A stretch of 64,000 bases of DNA, from positions 62,001-126,000 of the forward strand of contig CAWFPB010000004.1 of the NCBI GenBank assembly GCA_963817755.1, given 5' to 3'. Origin of the DNA: Oleiagrimonas sp963817755. Its GTDB lineage: Bacteria; Pseudomonadota; Gammaproteobacteria; Xanthomonadales; Rhodanobacteraceae. Under the pieces are notes generated by a model. It was not told the origin of the DNA. It did no database searches and saw only the letters and a list, made by a program, of their open reading frames with translations. A program made the position numbers and the translations under genes. The stretch's first letter is position 1, and each line of letters begins with the position of its first letter. Positions 43,476 to 53,026 of the stretch are shown here, piece after piece.

Positions 43476-44132
43476 ATGGCATCACAGACAGACAACTCAG
43501 GTCGCGAGGCGTTCAACTGGAGACGCACCTGGGCGATTGCCGTGTCCGTTGCGCTGCACAGCTTCGCGCTGTTGCTGCTGGCGGCCCCTGCAGCGCCTCC
43601 CGCGAAAAAAGAGCAGGCCAAGGACAAGGTGGTGAAGGTGACCTTCATCGAACCGCCTCCGCCGCCCCCTCCGCCGCCGCCGCCGCCGCCGAAGCCGCCG
43701 AAAATTCCGCCGCCGAAGGTGATCAAGCAGGTCAAGCCGCCACCGACCCCGCCGCCGCCGTCGCCGCCGCCGCCGGTCAACGAACCATCCCCGATGGCCG
43801 TTGCCACGCCGCCGGCTCCGCCGTCGCCGCCGCCGCCGCCGAGCGTGGTCCAGGCCAGCCAGGACCTGTCCTACCGGCAGCAGCACCCGGTTCGGTATCC
43901 GCCTCAGGCACGACGTCTGCACCACCAAGGCACCGTGATGCTGAAGGTGCTGGTCGGTGTCGACGGATCGCCCAAGCAGGTGATCATCCAACAGGGCAGT
44001 GGCTACCACGAGCTGGATCGTGCAGCCGTCCGGGCAGCCAAGCGCTGGAAGTTCAATCCGGCCACGCGCAATGGTGTACCGATGGAGGGTTGGGCCTTGA
44101 TTCCGGTCCAGTTCAAACTCGGGGGCTACTAA
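43476..44132 (+). CDS. tonB: Energy transducer TonB
   Basis: 218 residues. An N-terminal transmembrane helix (WAIAVSVALHSFALLLLAAP) carries the Ser-His face of TonB helices. Next comes a periplasmic rod extremely rich in proline, with 13 Pro in a row at residues 60-72 and further Pro-Pro-Pro blocks to ~125. The C-terminal domain is standard: YPPQARRLHHQGTVMLKVLV, VDGSPKQVIIQQGSG and AAVRAAKRWKFNPATRNG. TonB transmits proton-motive energy from ExbBD to outer-membrane receptors for iron complexes, vitamin B12 and plant sugars. First gene of tonB-exbB-exbD1-exbD2. Confidence 0.95.
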   Translation: MASQTDNSGREAFNWRRTWAIAVSVALHSFALLLLAAPAAPPAKKEQAKDKVVKVTFIEPPPPPPPPPPPPPKPPKIPPPKVIKQVKPPPTPPPPSPPPPVNEPSPMAVATPPAPPSPPPPPSVVQASQDLSYRQQHPVRYPPQARRLHHQGTVMLKVLVGVDGSPKQVIIQQGSGYHELDRAAVRAAKRWKFNPATRNGVPMEGWALIPVQFKLGGY

Positions 44133-44193
44133 GTCCGTTCCACAAACTTTTTTCCACAGCAAATCTCACGCTTGTATTCCCAAAGGTAGCGTT

Positions 44194-44973
44194 ATGTTTC
44201 TACAGACCACTCCGAACTCTCCGGCTGACGCGCCGCCGCCGTCCCTTGGAGGCAACGGCAACGCTCATGCCATTACGCAGATGGGCTTCGGCAACCTCGT
44301 TCAGCACTTCGACTGGCTGAGCTGGGTCGTGTTCCTCACCCTGGTGGTGATGTCCCTGCTGTCCTGGTACTTCATCATTGCGAACTTCATTCGCAACTCG
44401 ATGATCCGTTCGCGCGCCGACAAGGTCATCGCTGCGTTCTGGAACAACCCGTCCGCACAGGAATCCATCCGCGAGATGGAAGCCCAGCCCAAGTCCGAGC
44501 CGTTCTCCAAGATCGCCCTGGACTGCGCTTCGGCTGCGGCCCACCACCAGCGTTCGGACGGCGGCCGCCTGGCCGAGTCGCTGAACCGTTCCGAGTTCAT
44601 CGACCGCGCCCTGCGTCAGGCCGTGGCTCGCGAGAGCCTGCGTCTGGAAGGCGGCATGACGCTGCTGGCCACCGTGGGTTCGTCGGCACCGTTCGTCGGT
44701 CTGCTGGGTACCGTGTGGGGCATCTACCACGCCCTGATCGGCATCGGCGCCAGTGGTGAAGCTTCAATCACCGCCGTGGCCGGCCCCGTCGGCGAGGCGC
44801 TGATCATGACCGCCATCGGTCTGTTCACCGCAATCCCGGCCGTGCTCGCGTTCAACTTCTTCACCCGTTCGAACCGCCTGACCTATGCGCAGTTCGACGA
44901 GTTCGCGCATGACCTGCACGACTTCTTCGCTACCGGTGCCCGCGTTGATACGCAGGCGCAGGCCAAGAAGTAA
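44194..44973 (+). CDS. exbB: TonB-system proton channel subunit ExbB (MotA/TolQ/ExbB family)
   Basis: 259 residues. Three transmembrane helices: the first ~35-60 (WLSWVVFLTLVVMSLLSWYFI), then, after a long cytoplasmic loop, GMTLLATVGSSAPFVGLLGTVWGIYHAL and GEALIMTAIGLFTAIPAVLAFNFF, the two pore helices with the conserved Thr. The ExbB pentamer surrounds the ExbD helices as a proton-driven motor. AAGG precedes the ATG; the gene follows tonB by 61 bases. Confidence 0.95.
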   Translation: MFLQTTPNSPADAPPPSLGGNGNAHAITQMGFGNLVQHFDWLSWVVFLTLVVMSLLSWYFIIANFIRNSMIRSRADKVIAAFWNNPSAQESIREMEAQPKSEPFSKIALDCASAAAHHQRSDGGRLAESLNRSEFIDRALRQAVARESLRLEGGMTLLATVGSSAPFVGLLGTVWGIYHALIGIGASGEASITAVAGPVGEALIMTAIGLFTAIPAVLAFNFFTRSNRLTYAQFDEFAHDLHDFFATGARVDTQAQAKK

Positions 44974-44992
44974 TCAGCGGAGGACTTGAATC

Positions 44993-45406
44993 ATGGCGAT
45001 GAGCGCCGGAGGAAATGATGGCGGCGTGATGTCGGAAATCAACGTCACGCCCCTCGTGGACGTGATGTTGGTTCTGCTGATCATCTTCATGATCACAGCG
45101 CCGCTGCTCACGCACAAAATCAAGGTCGCGGTCCCGGATGCCAATCCGAAGACCCAGAAACAGAAGGTCATCAAGCCGATCGATCTCGCGATCAAGGCCG
45201 ACGGCAGCATGTACTGGAACGACCAGGAAGTGAGTCATGCGCTGCTGGTGGCGAACCTGAAGCAGGCCGCTTCGCAGAGTCCGCAGCCGGAAGTGCAGAT
45301 TCGAGCGGACAAGACCTTGAAGGTCGGTACGATCAAGGGTGTGCTCAAGGCAGCCAAGGACAGCGGCATCGTGCACACGGCCTTCATCTCGACCGGAAAG
45401 CAATAA
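44993..45406 (+). CDS. exbD1: Biopolymer transporter ExbD (first copy)
   Basis: 137 residues. Short cytoplasmic end, one transmembrane helix with INVTPLVDVMLVLLIIFMIT, whose Asp is the proton-carrying residue, then a periplasmic domain (HKIKVAVPDANPKTQ ... ADGSMYWNDQEV). GGAGG lies 9 bases before the ATG. The second copy follows after a 161-base gap and shares INVTPLVDVMLVLLIIFM exactly. Confidence 0.95.
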   Translation: MAMSAGGNDGGVMSEINVTPLVDVMLVLLIIFMITAPLLTHKIKVAVPDANPKTQKQKVIKPIDLAIKADGSMYWNDQEVSHALLVANLKQAASQSPQPEVQIRADKTLKVGTIKGVLKAAKDSGIVHTAFISTGKQ

Positions 45407-45430
45407 GCGTGTCGCCCTCCGGGGCGGCCG

Positions 45431-45465
45431 GGTGAACGCGACGCCGGTCACGGCGTCGCTTCACC
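45431..45465 (+). promoter_or_regulatory. Long hairpin between exbD1 and exbD2
   Basis: GGTGAA (bulged C) GCGACGCCG at 45431-45446 pairs with CGGCGTCGC TTCACC at 45451-45465, a 15-bp stem with a 4-base loop and one bulge, and no T-run. It could stabilise or process the upstream mRNA and so set exbD1 against exbD2 levels. Confidence 0.55.
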
Positions 45466-45567
45466 ACCAGGCAACAATCACTACAGACGTGACCCGCGAG
45501 CGCTATATCAGGGTCGAGGTGGCACACCGGGCATGCCGGACCATCCGCCGCGTCGGAGGACAGCAAC

Positions 45568-45990
45568 ATGGCTTTCAGCTCCAACTCAAGCTCTGCTGCG
45601 ATGTCGGAAATCAACGTCACGCCCCTCGTGGACGTGATGCTGGTGCTGCTGATCATCTTCATGATGACGGCACCGATGCTGACCCATCGCATCAACATCG
45701 ATCTTCCGCAGCCGAACAACAAGATCCAGCCGCCGAGCAATCCACCGGAACCGCTACGCCTGAAGATCCAGGCCGACGGCTCGCTGTATCTGAACGACGT
45801 GCCGATCAGCGAGGCCGGCCTGAAGCTGCAGCTGGAGGTCTACGGCAACAAGCCGCAGGACAAGCAGCCGGAACTTCAGATCGCAGCCAACAACAACGCC
45901 CAGTACAGCGTGCTGGCCAACGTGCTGGCCGATGCCAAGAGCGTGGGCATGCAGAAGATCGGCTTCCGCGACATGGATCAGGCTCAGTAG
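45568..45990 (+). CDS. exbD2: Biopolymer transporter ExbD (second copy)
   Basis: 140 residues. Same layout as ExbD1: helix with INVTPLVDVMLVLLIIFMMT and the essential Asp, then a periplasmic domain (HRINIDLPQPNNKIQP, ADGSLYLNDVPISEAGL). The periplasmic parts have diverged, so it is an old duplication. In Xanthomonas campestris exbD2 is dispensable for iron uptake but needed for some plant interactions; whether this holds here is unknown. GGAGG precedes the ATG. A strong terminator ends the operon. Confidence 0.94.
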   Translation: MAFSSNSSSAAMSEINVTPLVDVMLVLLIIFMMTAPMLTHRINIDLPQPNNKIQPPSNPPEPLRLKIQADGSLYLNDVPISEAGLKLQLEVYGNKPQDKQPELQIAANNNAQYSVLANVLADAKSVGMQKIGFRDMDQAQ

Positions 45991-46018
45991 GGCCGGACCG
46001 ACAAAGCGTGAATTGTGG

Positions 46019-46044
46019 ACGGGCGCTTCGGCGCCCGTTTTTTT
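46019..46044 (+). terminator. Intrinsic terminator of the Ton operon
   Basis: ACGGGCGC-TTCG-GCGCCCGT followed by T7: 8-bp stem, stable UUCG tetraloop and T-run. Confidence 0.92.
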
Positions 46045-46060
46045 GTGCGAGGAAATCGAG

Positions 46061-46813
46061 TCAGCTGAGGATGTCGAGGTAGCGGCGTACCGTGGCATCG
46101 AGCCCGTCATACAGGGCCTCGCTGATCAGTGCATGGCCGATGGACACCTCGGCCAAGCCGGGAATGGCCTGCTTGAAGGCACCCAGGTTGCGCTGGCTGA
46201 GGTCGTGTCCGGCGTTGACCGCAAGTCCGGCGGCATAGGCCCGACGGGCCGTCTGCGCGCAACGTTCGAGCTCGCTTTGTGGTTGGCCCGAGGCGAAGGC
46301 GTCTGCATACGGACCGGTATAGATCTCCACTCGATCGACGCCGGCGCGGGAAGCGGCCAGAAAGGCGTCGTCGGAATCGTGACCGGGATCGATGAACAGG
46401 CTGCAGCGCGCACCGACAGCATGAATGACATCCAGGGCTTCCTCCAGGCGCTGAATGTCGCGGACAAGGTCGAAGCCGTGATCGGATGTGAGCTGGTCGT
46501 CCGAGTCCGGAACCAGGGTGACCTGAGTGGGCCGGGTTTCACGCACCAGCTCGAGAAAACCGGGATAGTCGCCACGTGATCGGGCGAACGGATTGCCCTC
46601 GACGTTGAATTCGACCTGGTCGCGAGTCATCGAGGCCAGTTCGCGCACGTCGTCGGGACGGATGTGACGCTGGTCCGGGCGCGGATGCACGGTGATGCCG
46701 CCGCAACCGGCGGCCATGCAGACCCGGGCAGCCGTGGCCAGGTCGGGTTGGTCCCCGCCGCGTGCATTGCGCAGCACGGCAATCTTGTTGAGGTTGACGC
46801 TGAGTTCGGTCAT
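46061..46813 (-). CDS. pdxJ: Pyridoxine 5'-phosphate synthase
   Basis: 250 residues, TIM barrel. LSVNLNKIAVLRNARGG binds the phosphate; ITVHPRPDQRHIRPDDV, EFNVEGNPF, LFIDPG and NAGHDLSQRNL are the signature stretches, with the catalytic Glu and His. It condenses 3-amino-1-hydroxyacetone 1-phosphate with deoxyxylulose 5-phosphate to pyridoxine 5'-phosphate. The ATG at 46813 gives the family N-terminus. It converges with exbD2 and has its own promoter region of 212 bases. Confidence 0.96.
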   Translation of the reverse strand: MTELSVNLNKIAVLRNARGGDQPDLATAARVCMAAGCGGITVHPRPDQRHIRPDDVRELASMTRDQVEFNVEGNPFARSRGDYPGFLELVRETRPTQVTLVPDSDDQLTSDHGFDLVRDIQRLEEALDVIHAVGARCSLFIDPGHDSDDAFLAASRAGVDRVEIYTGPYADAFASGQPQSELERCAQTARRAYAAGLAVNAGHDLSQRNLGAFKQAIPGLAEVSIGHALISEALYDGLDATVRRYLDILS

Positions 46814-46870
46814 GCCGGCATGTACCTGCAAGAACGGATTACTTTACGGGAAATTCTTCGAACGGGCACG

Positions 46871-46900
46871 AAAAAAACGCGCATGCGGTGGGCATGCGCG
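46871..46900 (-). terminator. Intrinsic terminator of the acs-phosphopantetheinyl transferase unit
   Basis: On the minus strand CGCGCATGC pairs with GCATGCGCG around a 5-base loop and is followed by T7. It lies 125 bases past the transferase stop. Confidence 0.85.
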
Positions 46901-47025
46901 CGTAAGGGGAAACCAGAGAGATGTACAAGAGTGCGTTCACGGCCTTGTAAACGCTCAACCACAAGTCAGGGAGTGGATCATCTTGCAATGAGTGGGACTG
47001 TGGATGAATCGAAAAGTTCCCGGCA

Positions 47026-47670
47026 TCAGGATTCGGCAAGGTCGAACCAGCACACGACACGCTTGGCATCGCGCCAGGCGAGGCAGCAAAAGCCGATTTC
47101 GTCATCCGCGCGTTGCAGATTCCAGGCAGGGATGGGACCGGCCTCTGGAGAGAAGGTATCGGCATGGACATGGCCATTGTGCAAACGGAAGGCGACACGA
47201 TCCAGACCGAACCGAAGACCCTCGCCGAGGGCCTTGAGGACGGCCTCCTTGGCGGTCCACAAACGCAGGAAACCGGTATCCACTGCAGCAGGATCCAGAT
47301 GCTCCAGTGTGGACGATTCGTCGGGGTGGAAAAACCGCCGGGCCAGACGCAAGGCGTGTGGACGGGGACGGTGCGTCTCGAAATCGACGCCGAGGATCGG
47401 CAACGAGTGGGCAACGGCCAGAACCGCCATGGCACCACTATGGGACCAGTTGAAATCGAGGTCGGACCGGGGCGCCGCCAATGAAGGACGGCCGTGTTCG
47501 TTTACAACGAATTCGATCTGCTCCGGGCGGACGCCAAGATACGCGGCAAGCAGTCGTTGTACCGGCGTGCGTCCAGCGTCGGGATGATAAGGAAGCCGCC
47601 ACACGTGAATGGCATCCGGCCCGAGCAGGTGAGCCTGCCGGGCCGGATCGGATGGAACAAAAGGGGACAT
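47026..47670 (-). CDS. 4'-phosphopantetheinyl transferase (Sfp type)
   Basis: 214 residues. Signature motifs: HGRPSL and FNWSHSG, GVDFE (94-98) with the metal-binding Asp96 and Glu98, and WTAKEAVLK (138-146). Sfp-type enzymes move phosphopantetheine from CoA to carrier proteins of polyketide, nonribosomal peptide or fatty acid synthases. No carrier-protein gene lies in the window. The ATG is 6 bases after the acs stop without a separate ribosome site, so translation is probably coupled. Confidence 0.9.
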   Translation of the reverse strand: MSPFVPSDPARQAHLLGPDAIHVWRLPYHPDAGRTPVQRLLAAYLGVRPEQIEFVVNEHGRPSLAAPRSDLDFNWSHSGAMAVLAVAHSLPILGVDFETHRPRPHALRLARRFFHPDESSTLEHLDPAAVDTGFLRLWTAKEAVLKALGEGLRFGLDRVAFRLHNGHVHADTFSPEAGPIPAWNLQRADDEIGFCCLAWRDAKRVVCWFDLAES

Positions 47671-47676
47671 GCCGGA

Positions 47677-49617
<1,941 letters not shown>

Positions 49618-49734
49618 GATTCACCTCCAGAAATGGACAGGGACGGCCTGCGTGCCGATGAGGTGCAGGCGGACCGCATCAGTGTAGCGGACCGCGAAAC
49701 GGCAGCGGATAAGGGAGTGCTGAGACACTTGGTC

Positions 49735-49992
49735 TCAGGAAGACGGAGTGTCGGAGGGGTCGGAGGATTGGCCCAGATCCACGGGGGAATCGGTCTCGCC
49801 GGAGTACGGATGCGCCACGAAGGCGTCCGGCCGGGCGTGGGAGTCGATCCGGGCCTGGGCAAAGGCAAGGGTGGAGGCGATGCTGCCGAACAGGAAACTG
49901 AACAATCCGAGTGCCACCCAGCCAGGCGACGGCCCGAAAAACATCAGGAGCAAGGAAGCCAGGGTGAGAAGAAACAGGATCCAGCGGAGCAT
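49735..49992 (-). CDS. Small hypothetical two-helix membrane protein
   Basis: 85 residues with two transmembrane helices (ILFLLTLASLLLMFFGP and WVALGLFSFLFGSIASTLAFA) and an acidic, Ser/Asp-rich C-terminal tail. It is divergent from the aldehyde dehydrogenase. Family not recognised. Confidence 0.6.
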   Translation of the reverse strand: MLRWILFLLTLASLLLMFFGPSPGWVALGLFSFLFGSIASTLAFAQARIDSHARPDAFVAHPYSGETDSPVDLGQSSDPSDTPSS

Positions 49993-50144
49993 GACGGGTA
50001 TCGGGAGCAGGGGATGAGCCGATCATAAGCTGCGGCCATGGATACGGATGCGCGATGTATCACGGGGTCCGACAGATGTCGGAGGATGCCGCTTGCAGTA
50101 TCTTGGGGGAATGATGGCCGAGCGGCTCGCAGGGATAGTCCAGC

Positions 50145-51560
50145 ATGGAACCACCTATTTCAACCATTGAACGCCTACCGCTCCTCCTGCAGGAACAGCG
50201 TGAGGCCCACCGCAACCAGCCTTGTCCTTCCTGGGCGGAGCGGGCGCGGCGGTTGAAAGCCCTGCGCACCATGCTCAGGGAAAACGAGAAGGATATATGC
50301 AGGGCCATCTCCGAGGATTTCGGATGCCGGCCCTGGGAGGAAACGCGGCTTCTGGAGTTGTTCCCGTCACTGGACGGCATTGCACATGCGCTCAGGCACG
50401 GGCCGCGCTGGATGCGGCCGAAGCGTCATTTCGCCGGTATGTGGTTTCTTCCGGCGCGCACCGAGTTGCGGCCGCAACCGCTCGGTGTCGTGGGCGTGAT
50501 CGTGCCGTGGAACTACCCGCTGTATCTTGCCGTGGGGCCGGTCAGTGATGCATTGGTCGCGGGTAACCGCGTGGTCGTCAAGATGAGCGAATACACGCCG
50601 GGATTCTCGGCGCTGTTTGCCCGGCTCGTTTCGAGATATTTTCCCGATGGGGAAGTCCTCGTGGTCAACGGGGATGCACACGTGGCGCAGGCCTTTTCGG
50701 CCTTGCCGTTCGACCACCTGCTGTTCACCGGTTCCACGGCCATCGGTCGTCACGTGATGCGTGCGGCGGCGGAGCACCTGACGCCCGTGACGCTGGAACT
50801 GGGCGGCAAGTCGCCGGCCATCATCGGTCCGGGGGCACGGTTCGAACATGCCGTCGAACGTATCCTGTACGGCAAATGCGTCAATGCCGGACAGACCTGC
50901 ATCGCGCCCGATTACGTGTTGCTGCCGAAGGAACGCCAGAAGGATTTCATCGAAGCCGCACGAAGGATCTTCGCGCGGATGTATCCGGATTTCGCCGAGG
51001 GCGGGCAGTACGCCAGCATCATCAACGAAGGGCAGTACGAGCGGCTCGAACGATGGCGCGACCAGGCGGTGCAAAACGGGGCCATGGCGCATGCACTCAG
51101 CGGAGCACATCCGGCCATGCCCAGAACCATGCCGCCGACGCTGCTGACCGAAGTGGACATGGACAGCACGGTGATGCACGAGGAGATCTTCGGCCCGCTC
51201 CTGCCGCTGGTGCCCTATGACGATCTGCAGCAGGCACTGGATTTCGTGGCCGAACGGCCGCACCCGCTGGCGCTGTACCTGTTCGAGGAAGACCGAAGCA
51301 TCCACCAGAAGGTGCTGGAGCGGCAGCTGGCCGGCGGCGTGACCGTCAACGACACGCTGTACCACATCGCGCAGCATCATCTTCCCTTTGGCGGCGCCGG
51401 GGATTCAGGCATGGGCGCCTACCACGGGGAAGCGGGATTCCGCACTTTCTCCAAGATGAAACCGGTGTTCCGGCAGGCGCGTCTGAATGGTGTCGGACTG
51501 CTCAATCCGCCGTATGGATCGCGGTTCCGGAAAATGATCAAGCTGCTGATGCGAGGCTGA
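50145..51560 (+). CDS. calB: Coniferyl-aldehyde-dehydrogenase-type aldehyde dehydrogenase
   Basis: 471 residues of the short class without an N-terminal extension. Catalytic Glu218 in TLELGGKSP and Cys252 in NAGQTCIAPDY; cofactor-binding IVPWNYPLYLAVGP and FTGSTAIGRHVM. The GQTCIAPDY variant and the hydrophobic C-terminus (FRKMIKLLMRG) are as in coniferyl aldehyde and class 3 aldehyde dehydrogenases, which oxidise aromatic or long-chain aldehydes. No lignin-monomer pathway genes are near, so the symbol is tentative. Confidence 0.85.
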   Translation: MEPPISTIERLPLLLQEQREAHRNQPCPSWAERARRLKALRTMLRENEKDICRAISEDFGCRPWEETRLLELFPSLDGIAHALRHGPRWMRPKRHFAGMWFLPARTELRPQPLGVVGVIVPWNYPLYLAVGPVSDALVAGNRVVVKMSEYTPGFSALFARLVSRYFPDGEVLVVNGDAHVAQAFSALPFDHLLFTGSTAIGRHVMRAAAEHLTPVTLELGGKSPAIIGPGARFEHAVERILYGKCVNAGQTCIAPDYVLLPKERQKDFIEAARRIFARMYPDFAEGGQYASIINEGQYERLERWRDQAVQNGAMAHALSGAHPAMPRTMPPTLLTEVDMDSTVMHEEIFGPLLPLVPYDDLQQALDFVAERPHPLALYLFEEDRSIHQKVLERQLAGGVTVNDTLYHIAQHHLPFGGAGDSGMGAYHGEAGFRTFSKMKPVFRQARLNGVGLLNPPYGSRFRKMIKLLMRG

Positions 51561-51617
51561 ACTGGACGCGAAACATGCGTCGAAGTTGGTGAGACAGCAC
51601 GCTGCAAGAATGCGCGC

Positions 51618-52712
51618 ATGACCGCGTTCGATCCGCAATCTCCACAATGGATCAAGGGTCGGGGCGCCGCTTCCAATCCGGAAGGGCGGTTCGACACCGT
51701 GCGGCGCCAGGCCGAGGACGATGGCTGGCAAAGCACGCTGCTGGATGCAGATGCACCACGTCCGCGCACCGAGGTGACCGACGAGCGCGCGCGTAGCGTG
51801 ATCACCCGCAACGATTCGCCGGATGTGCCGTTCAGTCAGGCGATCAATCCGTATCGCGGCTGCGAGCACGGGTGCATCTACTGCTACGCCCGGCCCTCGC
51901 ACAGCTACCTGGACCTGTCGCCGGGACTGGATTTCGAGACCCGGATCCGGGCCAAGGGCAATCTGGCCGACGTGTTGCGCAGGGAGCTGGCCCGGCCCGG
52001 TCACGTGCCGACCCCGATCAACATCGGCAGCAATACCGATCCCTACCAGCCGGCCGAAAAGCGCCTGCGGCTGACCCGCGCGGCACTCGAGCTGCTGGCC
52101 GAATGCAGGCACCCGTGCACCATTGTGACCAAGAACGCCCTGGTCGAACGCGACCTGGACCTGCTGGTGCCGATGGCCGAGCAACGCCTGGTGCAGGTGT
52201 TCGTCTCGGTCAACTCGCTGGACAACCGGCTGGCGGCGAAACTGGAACCGCGAGCCAGTGCGCCCCACCGGCGGCTTCGGACCGTCGAGATCCTGGCCGA
52301 GGCCGGGGTGCCCGTGGGCGTACTGGTGGCGCCGATCATCCCGGCCCTGAACGACTGCGACATGGAGACGATCCTGAAGCGCGCCGCCGCGGCAGGCGCG
52401 CGCTGTGCCGGTTACACCACCCTGCGCCTGCCTTGGGAACTGAAGACGTTGTTCCGCCAATGGCTGGACCTGCACGTGCCACAACGTGCCGAGCACGTAA
52501 TGAGCCTGGTCGGGCAGATGCACGGCGGTCGCGCGTACGACGCGGATTTTCGCACCCGGATGCGCGGGCAAGGCGTGTTCGCCGACCTGCTGCGCAGAAG
52601 ATTCGAGGTGGCTTGCCGCAAGCACGGTTTCGGCCGGGCACGGGATCTGTCACTGGATGCGTCGCGGTTCGTGCCGCCTCGACCGGAATCGCCGCAAGGT
52701 GAACTGTTCTGA
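51618..52712 (+). CDS. PA0069-family radical SAM protein
   Basis: 364 residues. The radical SAM cluster motif is GCEHGCIYCYARPSH with Cys82, Cys86 and Cys89, followed by SYLDLSPGLDFETRI. It resembles spore photoproduct lyase-like proteins but is the PA0069 family with unknown substrate. NTDPYQPAEKRLRLTR and VTKNALVERDLDLL are typical. It follows the aldehyde dehydrogenase by 57 bases on the same strand; the two may be one transcript. The ATG has no ribosome site and a weak box (AAGAAT) 6 bases before it. Confidence 0.9.
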   Translation: MTAFDPQSPQWIKGRGAASNPEGRFDTVRRQAEDDGWQSTLLDADAPRPRTEVTDERARSVITRNDSPDVPFSQAINPYRGCEHGCIYCYARPSHSYLDLSPGLDFETRIRAKGNLADVLRRELARPGHVPTPINIGSNTDPYQPAEKRLRLTRAALELLAECRHPCTIVTKNALVERDLDLLVPMAEQRLVQVFVSVNSLDNRLAAKLEPRASAPHRRLRTVEILAEAGVPVGVLVAPIIPALNDCDMETILKRAAAAGARCAGYTTLRLPWELKTLFRQWLDLHVPQRAEHVMSLVGQMHGGRAYDADFRTRMRGQGVFADLLRRRFEVACRKHGFGRARDLSLDASRFVPPRPESPQGELF

Positions 52713-53026
52713 GCCGGTCGAACAAGCGTGTCCGTCACATGCGGGCGAGCGCGACCCCGGGTGCGGCATGGCTGCAGCCAGCTTGCCGGTGTTGGCGGCA
52801 TGGGGATCCCGGCCTGCCGTTTCCCGGGACCGGGCCATTGCGCTCACTGACGAGAAGGCCAATGGAGCGAGCACGAATACAAGGTTGATCCGCAGCTGCT
52901 GCAGCGCCGGATGCATGCGTCTGCTGGTGGACGATGCGTTTGGTCTCGTCGAAGGGAAGCTTCCAGCGACGTGACGCGCATGTGGCAGTGAGATAGAGCG
53001 GACGCGAGGACACGACCTGTCCCAGT
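52713..53026. other. 314-base stretch without a supported gene
   Basis: It separates two convergent genes. The only open frame worth a mention is on the minus strand (52916 to 52650, 88 codons): a hydrophobic N-terminus (INLVFVLAPLAFSSVSAMA) resembles a signal peptide, but there is no ribosome site and the frame runs 63 bases into the radical SAM gene, so I do not call it a gene. A short CCCGGGACCGGGCC palindromic patch lies near 52820. No terminator with a T-run was found. Confidence 0.4.

Noticed and set aside
43652..43850. Regular CCG/CCT repeats as a CRISPR or tandem-repeat locus
   Set aside because: They are proline codons of TonB in frame, with no repeat-spacer pattern.
52650..52916. 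88-codon minus-strand frame with a signal-peptide-like N-terminus
   Set aside because: No ribosome site, C-terminal half without structure, and it overlaps the end of the radical SAM gene.
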